Origin: CAJXII01 sp965242915
GTDB taxonomy: Bacteria > Campylobacterota > Campylobacteria > Campylobacterales > Arcobacteraceae
Assembly (NCBI GenBank): GCA_965242915.1
Contig: CBDETN010000012.1
Span: forward strand, 1-13,872
DNA: 13,872 nucleotides
Reading direction: 5' to 3'
Shown: in pieces, positions 9,801 to 12,489 of the stretch
Layout: the number at the start of each line of letters is the position of its first letter
How positions within the stretch are numbered: position 1 is the first letter of the stretch
Notes under the pieces: generated by a model
What the model was told of the DNA's origin: nothing
Databases searched by the model: none
Seen by the model: the letters and a program-made list of their open reading frames with translations, nothing else
Program-made: the position numbers and the translations under genes

Positions 9801-12322
9801 TTGTTTGTATCATTCTCATATTTTATCTCTGTATCATTATTTATAATTGTAACTGTACCACTTGCTGGAGTTGTTACACTTTTAATAGTTAAATCTTGGT
9901 TATCTACCCCTTTTTTATCATTAGACAGCACAGATATAATAATACTTGAATCAGTATTTTTCATAGTTTTAAGATCATCTAAAGCTTCAATTTCAGGAGT
10001 ATTAGTAACTAAAATAGTTAAATTGACATCATCACTATCACCTTTATCATTTGTAGCATATATTTGTAAAGTGTATTTATGGTCATTATTTACTGAATAG
10101 TTAATATGACTATTTAATGCTATTTTTACAGCACCATTATTATCAATAATAAAATTAGCATCACTATTTCTTATACTAAAGCTATTTATTGTATTTTCAT
10201 CACTATTAGCCCCATTAGTTTTAATTGTATCTATTATTGTATCTTGTAAAATATCTTCACTTATAGTTGCTTGCGCAGGATTAGCTAAAACTGGTTTAGT
10301 ATCTACTATATTATTAACTTGGATATCTATTGTTTGTGTAGCAATATTTCCAGCTGTATCTTTTGCCTCAATATTCAAACTATAGCTTTGTTTAGTCTCA
10401 TAATCTAAAGTTTTAGCCAATGTTAATTTACCTTTAGTATCAATACTAAAATTGGCATCATTTATACTATAAGTGATATTACTATCACTATCACTTACAT
10501 TTGATTGATAAACTACAGTATCGATAACTGCATTTTCATTAATAGCTGCACTTGTATTACTAAGCCAAACTGGTGCTGTGTTATCAACTATTAAATTTTC
10601 AACTGTTTGTCCTGCCGCAGTTATAAAGTTAAAGTTTCTATCCTCTAAGCCTTTTTGTTTAATTATTGCATCAGTTACTATAGAAGAGGCTTGTACCTGG
10701 ATATTATTTCCACTTCCTGTAATAATATCAATATCTATTCCATCATCTTTTAAAATTACACCTAGAGGTAGATCAAAAGTACTCTTTCCTGCATTATTTG
10801 CAAATACAATTGTCATTGTTCCGGCAGTTGTAATATTTATATCTTTATTAAATTTAAGCTTTGCTGCTACTGTTATCCCGCCCTTTACCTTTGTAGAGAT
10901 TTCCACAGTAATACTATCTACTCTTGGTCTTGATAAAACATTTAATCTAAATTTTTTCTTGATAATATTTCCATGGCTATCTTTTGCATATATATCAATT
11001 TTAAAAATTTTTGACTTATTAAGTGTTGGTGTCCCCCTAAAAATACCATCATCATCAAGACTAATCCCTTCGGGTAACTCTCCATCATAACTATATGTTA
11101 ATTTGTCTCCATCTGGGTCTTTAAAATAGCGATTTAAATCATATCTATTGGTTTGTCTATTTACAAATATATCTTCACTTTTAAGTGTAGAAGTTGTTTG
11201 TTGATTTGTTTTACTAGTTAATAAAAATTTATTTGAACCAATATTAAGCATAACACTTCTTGTATTATTAAAATCTCCACTATTTTTAAGCGTTACTTTT
11301 ATAGTTGAGCCATTTGATACATAAGCTATATCATTTCCATTTTTATCTTTGGCTTCAAAAGTGGCAAATTCATTTTTTAGTACAATAGGTATTTTAGTGT
11401 TGATATTATTAACAGTTACAAAAAATTCTGTTTTTCCACCTCTTTTTTGATTTGTTATATTTGTAATTCCACTAAGAGTTGCATTTATATCATATGATAG
11501 TTGTTGCCTAGCAGTATATTTTAAATCATTTGTTACATTAGAATTGGTACCATTTTGGATATCTGTATTGCTTAAAGCATTTTTTATATCATCAGATAGT
11601 TTATCTGCTATACCATCTTTAATATCATCATAAACAGCATCTATTTGAGCTCTAACATTTGAAGCATTACTATCTGACAGCTTAGCAAATACGGCTAATA
11701 AGATACCATATTTACCTTCATCCCCATCAGATACTTTAATCTTCTCTTTACCTGTTCTATCAAGGATTTTAGCTCTAACTTTTGTAGGGTTAAAATCGCT
11801 GCCTGTTAAAATTCTTGCTATATTTTTATTCACATCTTCTATTATACTTATTTTATTCGCAAGTTTAGAAGCATTAGTCTCCATACTTAATAACTTTTGA
11901 GCAGATATATCAGTAACAGGGGTAATATTTACCATTCTATCAGTTACTGTTATAGATGAGATAGCTTCTAACTTTAAAGTTGATGAGTTTTGTTCTACAC
12001 CCGATACTTCATCTATATAAGTTCCACCACTAGCAACTATTCTTACTGCACCAGTATAATTACCAATATCTAAAGAATAATCCCCTTTAGCATCAGTTTT
12101 AGTTGTACCTAATACTTCATTTGTATCAAGTCTATAAATTGTAACTGTGGCATTATCAATTGGAGCTTTTGCAACATTACCATTTATGGCTGAAGAAGAA
12201 GATGAAGAAGATGAAGAAGATGAAGAATCTAAAGATCCTCCTCCGCCGCCACATCCAGTAACCATCATTGTAATTAAACCTATAGCTATTAGCTTTATAT
12301 AAATTTGCTTTGTTTTTTTCAT
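1..12322 (-). CDS. Giant Ig-like/cadherin-like repeat lipoprotein with inserted discoidin modules; C-terminus outside window
   Basis: A single frame from ATG (12320-12322) to the left edge, at least 4107 codons, with no stop found on reading through. The start is fixed by AAAGGAGA 5 nt upstream and an in-frame TGA seven codons before. Order by residue: signal peptide and lipobox Cys24; Gly5/Ser12 linker (25-45); carboxypeptidase-regulatory-like domain (about 46-112); helical region (about 130-265); Ig-like (about 278-374); CADG/He_PIG (about 385-463); Big-like; two cadherin-like repeats (about 580-780); 'VLSND' Big_9/Cadherin_5-like (about 782-870); further Ig and SwmB/Big repeats; then repeated units with discoidin inserts near 1336-1482, 2135-2285, 2858-3008 and 3516-3662. 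It is probably an outer-membrane-anchored, surface-exposed adhesin or matrix protein. Ca2+ stiffening is suggested by Asp-rich loops. It follows a paralogous giant gene. The family-level function is inferred; no exact homologue is recognised. Confidence 0.93.
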   Translation of the reverse strand, partial: MKKTKQIYIKLIAIGLITMMVTGCGGGGGSLDSSSSSSSSSSSSAINGNVAKAPIDNATVTIYRLDTNEVLGTTKTDAKGDYSLDIGNYTGAVRIVASGGTYIDEVSGVEQNSSTLKLEAISSITVTDRMVNITPVTDISAQKLLSMETNASKLANKISIIEDVNKNIARILTGSDFNPTKVRAKILDRTGKEKIKVSDGDEGKYGILLAVFAKLSDSNASNVRAQIDAVYDDIKDGIADKLSDDIKNALSNTDIQNGTNSNVTNDLKYTARQQLSYDINATLSGITNITNQKRGGKTEFFVTVNNINTKIPIVLKNEFATFEAKDKNGNDIAYVSNGSTIKVTLKNSGDFNNTRSVMLNIGSNKFLLTSKTNQQTTSTLKSEDIFVNRQTNRYDLNRYFKDPDGDKLTYSYDGELPEGISLDDDGIFRGTPTLNKSKIFKIDIYAKDSHGNIIKKKFRLNVLSRPRVDSITVEISTKVKGGITVAAKLKFNKDINITTAGTMTIVFANNAGKSTFDLPLGVILKDDGIDIDIITGSGNNIQVQASSIVTDAIIKQKGLEDRNFNFITAAGQTVENLIVDNTAPVWLSNTSAAINENAVIDTVVYQSNVSDSDSNITYSINDANFSIDTKGKLTLAKTLDYETKQSYSLNIEAKDTAGNIATQTIDIQVNNIVDTKPVLANPAQATISEDILQDTIIDTIKTNGANSDENTINSFSIRNSDANFIIDNNGAVKIALNSHINYSVNNDHKYTLQIYATNDKGDSDDVNLTILVTNTPEIEALDDLKTMKNTDSSIIISVLSNDKKGVDNQDLTIKSVTTPASGTVTIINNDTEIKYENDTNNTGNISFSYTITNGEDNSTANVNISIIDAAAKPDAPTIDIVAGDDMINFAESSKDLNITGTAPADTNITVTYNHIESVVQVGSDGKWIVTYSASELSDNGYSNILVYTTNVFGNKSDIITKNIKVDKLSPVLIITDNKSGVLNQTDNVVTFTFAFNELMDGFKSDDIKVENGKKSIFKQIVTDKKWTLDVIADGNSTKNIIVSINNSDIKDKSGNRFEGDKYNPLGSQEVDTKAPTLNVTTPIMIDGVISKSEQSNVTIEGKSSDAKTISLTIGDIKAKATVKADGSWKATNIDISSLSSGVVVLVVTATDENNNTTTLTLNDKILKDTLSPTISGLIIPTTSLLNENEFKISFKFNTYVTLMKNTNNMKNNFILKNVDLISYIFNSSTKIYTFTFKPRKNSQGNLSISLKANVVKSISGNGNKVQKLFERAFNSTPATLAITSHTNNQIISRNEAANLTLSGTSEAGAKVDLSVGTNSLGTTSADNTGNWEKSTLNILFNVANINKNIVKTYTGTDASLTSSKWADIRHIFDGDTTYNSSHATDFGTGIGKSFTTIFKEATLLDHMRVYCGNSNGNRNYAKDVKWDFYDANNKIVKTITKTSYDKDWYYDLNLNGLSIKKIIATKVINSYLSITELEIYRSNPTITANIKNKLGNENSITLNLNIKENPQIVSVNIDNDTLIAGSIANVTVNFNNSVDTTTFTKEDINATNTTVNNLIWSDNNKILTVTLTPMQDVEDITNTIEIGVNWKDINGFNGSGYTSTNYKVITKYTEVNSVSFASHLALIESYYIGENLKIRVIFSKAVEVTGTPYLNINLDSVSKKAKYISGSGTKVLYFEYSIQSSDSAPNGISIDADIKLDSNSNIKDKITLVNTNNTFDAIEKNTNHKIDTTKAGIYSITVTSTPVSSSTYTKAENIILAVKFTKSVIVTNTPTLKLIVGEDIVEASYKDGNNSDTINFVYTVEDNSLDLDGITIPKDTISLGTNASITDSNQTVFLTNAEISNIADQKVNSFAPYIKDINLTTTISGLNETAIIGDTLKASFTFNSSITLHGDISLKAKIGLKDIIMTYSQSQSDNNSLVFIYIIQENDSSNSGFGLLSNSLSLAIGTTLESTINNKDVTLEHFNKNNNTKIDGIRPTLVINAPQKVNNNFSISVTSSKDLSSKDDSKIEVSGVSTLSDSKITGFKSATLDISTLNATDGEITVTLKEGAFTDKNGLINKEQNVTIIFYKTPKPTITIDTPTNNSKHLVDDGVLITGISNIEDGQKITAKVDDMIVGEFEVKNGEFNATIPRAYFSKKYRYVRAYFNRSSGVINLTEFVVLDPQGKKLEVNKMVKLFKEVNSIYIDTESLGDNYSTTGVINGIRGTDIKYGKGMESFPAGEYYLDLDLFNEYFISSVSLDTGWIEARNIIIQVSNDKITWDTIKDYRGHGSNIRNHDWLNPFMETNTKVKLYATDKYGTSSVEVSRDLKGFLKPTAKISLDKTVVKLGEDINISITLSPNTDLNSFGKDDIIAPNGTLGTLQTDPNNDYKKYINFTPNININDTTNVITLKNSWTNKAGFNASQTTSKNYTVATKPMMINITDDQDKVTNKKIKYTFKLSSPSTDFTIGDIDIVPATAVKSNFSGSGDSYSLTVTPPEDFEGDLILVIEADTVSDTNGIGNLYLEYIQKVNTKAMPKPTINHIVDLLSLNNDINITGSGKIGAAILVEFNGIKKSTTVLSDGTWNLTLGVNSYFEDDTYDVKVIMSDEAGNSNFETTTFEIDTSGDESAQLFIDSNIMADNIINQFEQYSIKVSGKTKNIKNDTNLTLQIGTITKSTTVINNIWSVDNIDISSLADGNISIVAQLGTLNRSTNVFKDVSVIVPTFSTSKLLVKDDFIITLEFNKDIQDLKKVELDIENATISSLTKLNNKKYILSIDTSDTQTKTISVSIKENLVATEIGNKNSSASIEIVVDRTAPTLAITSHTNNQIISRNEASNLILSGTSDANGQNVTIKIGDSILGTAPVADGTWSKSEIVLKDKYYRYVRFYSDGSSENAGNHIVEIEVYDTNDVNVARGKTVKGYRVSDNTSISISNSSRITDGSKTNKNAFADFGAGYRYVLLDLGSLHELKSIKVWRYFNGRKYNKTHIKVSNNNINWVSLYDGSTPYKEWSGGRKFTTIPYTMTRGNTTLTANAKDEAGNEIAKDINLNIKDNPKITKINITDITLSAGETADVIFNFNIEINTSTFTAEDLITPNATIDNFVWSNSNKTLTATLTPINNIQYDNTNKIAVGQDWEDIHGFLTNSNFTSPNYQVDTKLPSLQNIAITSDAGDDNIYTIGDTIILETTFSENVTSADAKIKINIGGVEKELDINTSTANKLTFNYIVQDNDNDTNGISVVANSLSGDIKDNFNNSASALAFAILYDNVNHKVDTTQPKISISFTSTPNSDNTYSEDENITIDINISVPVAVLGTPTLGLQIDSTIKKAIYNSISDDKKTLTFIYTVVSGDYDGDGIQILANALSLNDGAILDENNKELLLNYSGLNSTSNVDAKSLSAVITAPSVVNGNFNITVTLNKYVTLTTTSGIAVVNGSVSSVKSANKRDYNIKISPTPSFQGDLSITIGDTTEIVEVDRTAPTLHVNKYTLGRNKANNFTLSGTSDEIGGTVKLSQGGKNLGTAIVQNDGSWKKENINLGVSSPRAITNTSTNLLMIDYIPNNRNFVRVSGGISSWYYMLSDTEKVSWRESFSSTTFRYNFKDIYTDAKFILNYQPGGKKAWENRRPGQRVKFYLNDTLVYTSSVSGEENPFSRLVNPSIKFNRVDLVLNGSGARVSEFEVFGKSVDKINLSAKVEDKVGNKITKNITLNFNDKPKPKPKPKPNPKITDINITNTTLSAGETADVIFNFNIEINTSTFTVEDLTTPNATIDNFVWSNSNKTLTATLTPMNNIQYDNTNKIAVGQDWEGIYGISANGNFTSPNYQVDTSKPSLQNIAITSNAGIDNIYQFGDEIIITALFDENVKVSKDTNISIKVGNTIRPAILKDVAGKVVRFSYIVQDGDEDTNGISVVANSIKGAIEDILGNKPSEDALSFSAINNAVSHQVSTTMAGIKSLNITSTPSNGGVYYGIGNDINITVEFSKNITVANVDTNNKPYIIINVGGIGKFAYFNSSSDSNMIFTYKVQEADLDNDGISVPKGDIELNSATVKSDGVSANITYYDRELNDNSSHKVDAVKPTLIITQYPTVVNDAFKITVKANELIQNLDSNYISADNDVKMTGYESDDDKKSF
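861..1223 (-). repeat. Long direct repeat, copy 2 (NPKIT module and start of the next module)
   Basis: Partner of 2859-3221. It encodes NPKITDINITNTTLSAGETA through VGQDWEGIYG and YQVDTSKPSLQNIAITSN. Differences cluster in the loop around 905-975, while the core blocks are nearly identical. On its N-terminal side this copy carries a KP-rich hexanucleotide expansion that the other copy lacks. Confidence 0.9.
1215..1250 (-). repeat. TTAGGT hexanucleotide tandem repeat encoding a Lys-Pro linker
   Basis: Plus strand: ttagga followed by five perfect ttaggt units (1221-1250). Read on the minus strand it gives KPKPKPKPKP before NPKITD. The homologous position near 3221 has only one unit (DNPKIT), so this copy carries a 30-base, ten-residue expansion. 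It is probably a stiff extended linker between the Ig+D5 domain and the next module. Confidence 0.9.
1336..1778 (-). other. Discoidin-like (jelly-roll) module inserted in an Ig-like domain (copy D5)
   Basis: It lies between VQNDGSWKKENINL and VDKINLSAKVEDKVGNKITK. Motifs: VRVSGGISSWYYMLSD, WRESFSSTTFRYNFKDIYTD, VKFYLNDTLVYTSSVSG, and a closing FNRVDLVLNGSGARVSEFEV strand set that resembles the end of an F5/8 type C domain. The rest is too diverged for a firm family call; another carbohydrate-binding jelly roll is possible. Confidence 0.5.
2200..2915 (-). other. Two Asp-loop Big-like modules (first super-unit)
   Basis: The first module has SLQNIAITSDAGDDNIYTIG, then DTIILETTFSENV, QDNDNDTNGISVVANSL and VNHKVDTTQP. 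The second has ISFTSTPNSDNTYSEDENIT, VLGTPTLGLQIDS and SGDYDGDGIQILANALSL. They correspond to the modules at 155-920. The DxDxDG-like loops suggest Ca2+ sites. They are probably stalk domains of the adhesin. Confidence 0.6.
2859..3221 (-). repeat. Long direct repeat, copy 1 (NPKIT module and start of the next module)
   Basis: Matches 861-1223 at a constant offset of 1998 bases with no net indel. By hand count about 28 mismatches occur in the 349 positions from 2873 to 3221, or about 92% identity. It encodes NPKITKINITDITLSAGETA through VGQDWEDIHG and YQVDTKLPSLQNIAITSD. Because 1998 is a multiple of three, recombination between copies would keep the frame. Confidence 0.9.
3300..3750 (-). other. 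Discoidin/F5/8 type C-like module inserted in an Ig-like domain (copy D2)
   Basis: Starts YYRYVRFYSDGSS, then HIVEIEVYD, NVARGKTVKGYRVSD, SSRITDGSKTNKNAFADFG, LLDLGSLHELKSIKVWRYF and HIKVSNNNINWVSLYDG. It is flanked by VADGTWSKSEIVL and NTTLTANAKDEAGNEIAK of one Ig-like domain. It is nearly identical to D1 in the neighbouring gene (for example the shared block from LGSLHELKSIKVWRY), with a permuted order. Confidence 0.75.
3940..5385 (-). other. Series of Ig-like and SwmB-like domains between the D4 and D2 units
   Basis: About five domains in order: PTAKISLDKTVVKLGEDINI (5080-5385), ending NYTVATKP; a SwmB-like domain (IKYTFKLSSPSTDFTIGDID, 4775-5080); two Ig-like domains (LNNDINITGSGKIGAAILV with SDGTWNLTLG; YSIKVSGKTKNIKNDTN); and a SwmB-like domain (FIITLEFNKDIQDLKK) ending VDRTAP at about 3940. 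No insert is seen in these Ig domains. They look like spacer or stalk elements. Confidence 0.6.
5467..5918 (-). other. Discoidin-like module inserted in an Ig-like domain (copy D4)
   Basis: It sits between VKNGEFNATIPRAYF and METNTKVKLYATDKYGTSS. Motifs: KKYRYVRAYFNRSSG, INLTEFVVLDPQGKK, then FPAGEYYLDLDLFNEYFISS and IIIQVSNDKITWDTIKDYR. As in D1/D2 the RYVR strand comes first, so the order looks permuted. The sequence is otherwise strongly diverged from D1/D2. The surrounding Ig shell runs from about 6095 to 5385. Confidence 0.6.
6390..7805 (-). other. NPQ-type module followed by three Asp-loop Big-like modules
   Basis: An NPQIVSVNI...LIAGSIANVTVNFN module (about 7500-7805), equivalent to the NPKIT modules near the left end, is followed by three modules. 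Each has a 'Y..GD.I...v.F...v.v.GtP.L.l' start: YYIGENLKIRVIFSKAVEV, YTKAENIILAVKFTKSVIV and AIIGDTLKASFTFNSSITL. Each ends in a NHKID-like joint. These are common repeat modules of large bacterial adhesins, probably stalk elements with Ca2+-binding loops. Confidence 0.6.
7876..8318 (-). other. Discoidin-like module inserted in an Ig-like domain (copy D3)
   Basis: It lies between SADNTGNWEKS and PTITANIKNKLGNENS of an Ig-like shell that runs from about 8505 to 7810. Motifs: IRHIFDGDTTYNSSHATDFG, LLDHMRVYCGNSNGN, WDFYDANNKIVKTI, IIATKVINSYLSITELEIY. DGDT near the start and SITELEIY at the end give the canonical strand order of F5/8 type C domains. The sequence is unlike D1/D2 although the shell before it is nearly the same as the shell in the upstream gene. 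Confidence 0.65.
8500..9690 (-). other. Run of Ig-like and SwmB/Big_13-like beta domains without inserts
   Basis: About four domains. They are an Ig-like domain (LNITGTAPADTNITVTY, GSDGKWIVTY); a Big_13/SwmB-type domain (VVTFTFAFNELMDGFKSDDI, IKDKSGNRF) at about 9110-9425; an Ig-like domain (ADGSWKATNIDISSLSSG, TATDENNN) at about 8825-9108; and a SwmB-like domain (FKISFKFNTYVTL) up to about 8500. The uninterrupted Ig domains show what the insert-bearing ones look like without their cargo. Confidence 0.65.
9715..9980 (-). other. Big_9/Cadherin_5-like domain
   Basis: Residues about 782-870: DDLKTMKNTDSSIIISVLSN begins it, then ND, GTVTIINNDTEIKYE and ISFSYTITNGEDNSTANVNI. The VLSND motif followed by G.v.....Y.p.....G...F.Y.i.....s.a.V.i is typical of this family in large bacterial surface proteins. 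Confidence 0.75.
9985..10586 (-). other. Two tandem cadherin-like repeats
   Basis: The first repeat has INENAVIDTVVYQSNVSDSD, FSIDTKGKLTLAKTLDYE and YSLNIEAKDTAGN. The second has ISEDILQDTIIDTIKTNG, FIIDNNGAVKIALNSHINY and YTLQIYATNDKGDSD. The order (E-N start, DxxG..L, LDYE, Y.L.I.A.D..G) is that of bacterial cadherin repeats. The second copy has lost the LDYE acids (HINYS), so Ca2+ coordination there may be weaker. Confidence 0.75.
10935..11170 (-). other. CADG/He_PIG-type Ig-like domain
   Basis: Residues about 385-463 contain NRYFKDPDGDKLTYSYDG, LPEGISLDDDGIFRGTP and FKIDIYAKDSHGN. The DPDGDxLTY and LPxGxxxD..G.xxGTP pair is diagnostic of dystroglycan-type cadherin-like/He_PIG domains. 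Asp-rich edges suggest Ca2+ binding. Confidence 0.75.
11500..11940 (-). other. Helical region between the N-terminal domain and the repeat array
   Basis: Residues about 130-270 are the only stretch rich in helix formers (SAQKLLSMETNASKLANK, YGILLAVFAKLSDSNAS, VYDDIKDGIADKLSDD) in an otherwise beta-repeat protein. Similar Ala/Leu-rich segments follow CarboxypepD_reg-like domains in other surface lipoproteins. I cannot name a family. Confidence 0.5.
11985..12187 (-). other. Carboxypeptidase-regulatory-like (CarboxypepD_reg-type) domain
   Basis: Residues about 46-112 read AINGNVAKAPIDNATVTIY, VLGTTKTDAKGDYSLDIG, GAVRIVASGGTYIDEVSG. This is the usual pattern of a small beta-sandwich of the 'G.V...p..gA.V.....G...T...G.y' kind, often found first in bacterial surface lipoproteins. 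It is probably a structural stalk element. Confidence 0.65.
12191..12226 (-). repeat. Ser12-encoding 9-nt repeat (TCATCTTCT-type) after the lipid anchor
   Basis: Minus-strand codons TCT/TCA give twelve consecutive Ser (residues 33-44), arranged mostly as a 9-nt period. It follows Gly5 (residues 25-29) and SLD. It forms a flexible tether between the membrane anchor and the first folded domain. Units are multiples of three, so slippage would change tether length without breaking the frame. Confidence 0.85.
12251..12322 (-). other. Lipoprotein signal peptide with lipobox VTGC
   Basis: Residues 1-24: a basic start (MKKTKQIYIK), a hydrophobic core (LIAIGLITMM), then V-T-G-C with Cys24 as the predicted lipidated residue. 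The following residues are Gly and Ser, not Asp, so under the enterobacterial +2 rule it would be sorted to the outer membrane. Applying that rule to this organism is an assumption. Confidence 0.88.
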
Positions 12323-12327
12323 CTTTG

Positions 12328-12335
12328 TCTCCTTT
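12328..12335 (-). promoter_or_regulatory. Ribosome binding site of the giant lipoprotein gene
   Basis: AAAGGAGA on the minus strand lies 5 nt before the ATG at 12320-12322. An in-frame TGA at 12344-12346 excludes any start further upstream, so this site fixes the start codon. Confidence 0.85.
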
Positions 12336-12345
12336 AATATAATTC

Positions 12346-12374
12346 ATTATGCAAGTTTTACTCTTAATGAAAGA
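12346..12374 (-). promoter_or_regulatory. Weak candidate promoter for the giant lipoprotein gene
   Basis: On the minus strand CATAAT (12346-12351), preceded by TTG, is a fair -10 candidate. The segment a normal spacer distance upstream (TCTTTC, 12369-12374) is a poor -35. An A/T-rich gap after two terminator-like stems is where a promoter would be expected. This is a guess from position and one hexamer. Confidence 0.25.
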
Positions 12375-12393
12375 TAGCAGAATAAAATAGCCA

Positions 12394-12416
12394 AAAAGTT
12401 TCATTTTGAAACTTTT
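12394..12416 (-). terminator. Second AU-rich hairpin with U-tract, probable intrinsic terminator of the upstream gene
   Basis: On the minus strand AAAAGTTTCA (from 12416) pairs with TGAAACTTTT (to 12394) around a 3-nt AAA loop, and the 3' arm runs into TTTTT. The 10-bp stem is AU-rich, but the shape matches an intrinsic terminator for minus-strand transcription. It begins about 73 nt past the upstream stop codon. If the lipoprotein promoter lies further upstream, this stem would instead sit in its leader. Confidence 0.5.
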
Positions 12417-12430
12417 AAAGATTAATTGCT

Positions 12431-12461
12431 GAGATGGTGTCATCTGAAATGACACCATCTC
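12431..12461 (-). terminator. Perfect 13-bp hairpin after the upstream gene, probable terminator
   Basis: The arms GAGATGGTGTCAT (12431-12443) and ATGACACCATCTC (12449-12461) pair perfectly around a 5-nt loop. It lies 28 nt past the TAA of the upstream gene. In the minus-strand reading no U-run follows directly; the T-rich flank (cttcaacttttt) is on the plus-strand side. It therefore may terminate plus-strand transcription better, act with the second hairpin, or be a regulatory or mRNA-stabilising stem. Confidence 0.55.
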
Positions 12462-12489
12462 TTCAACTTTTTATTATCATTGATTTATC

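Larger units (their letters stand above)
12323..12489. other. Intergenic gap between the two giant genes
   Basis: 167 non-coding bases holding the two hairpins, the candidate promoter and the ribosome binding site listed separately. No small gene with a credible start and ribosome binding site was seen on either strand. Confidence 0.8.

Noticed and set aside
948..11090. Several plus-strand open frames of about 80-180 codons (for example 948-1493, 4074-4445, 6231-6542, 10578-11090)
   Set aside because: All lie antisense inside the continuous minus-strand giant frame, have hydrophobic low-complexity translations expected from its reverse complement, and lack convincing ribosome binding sites or domain motifs.
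12177..12458. A minus-strand open frame of 93 codons overlapping the start of the lipoprotein gene
   Set aside because: It is out of frame with the lipoprotein. Its poly-Phe/Ile tail is the Ser12 repeat and signal region read in another frame, and its start lies within the hairpin.
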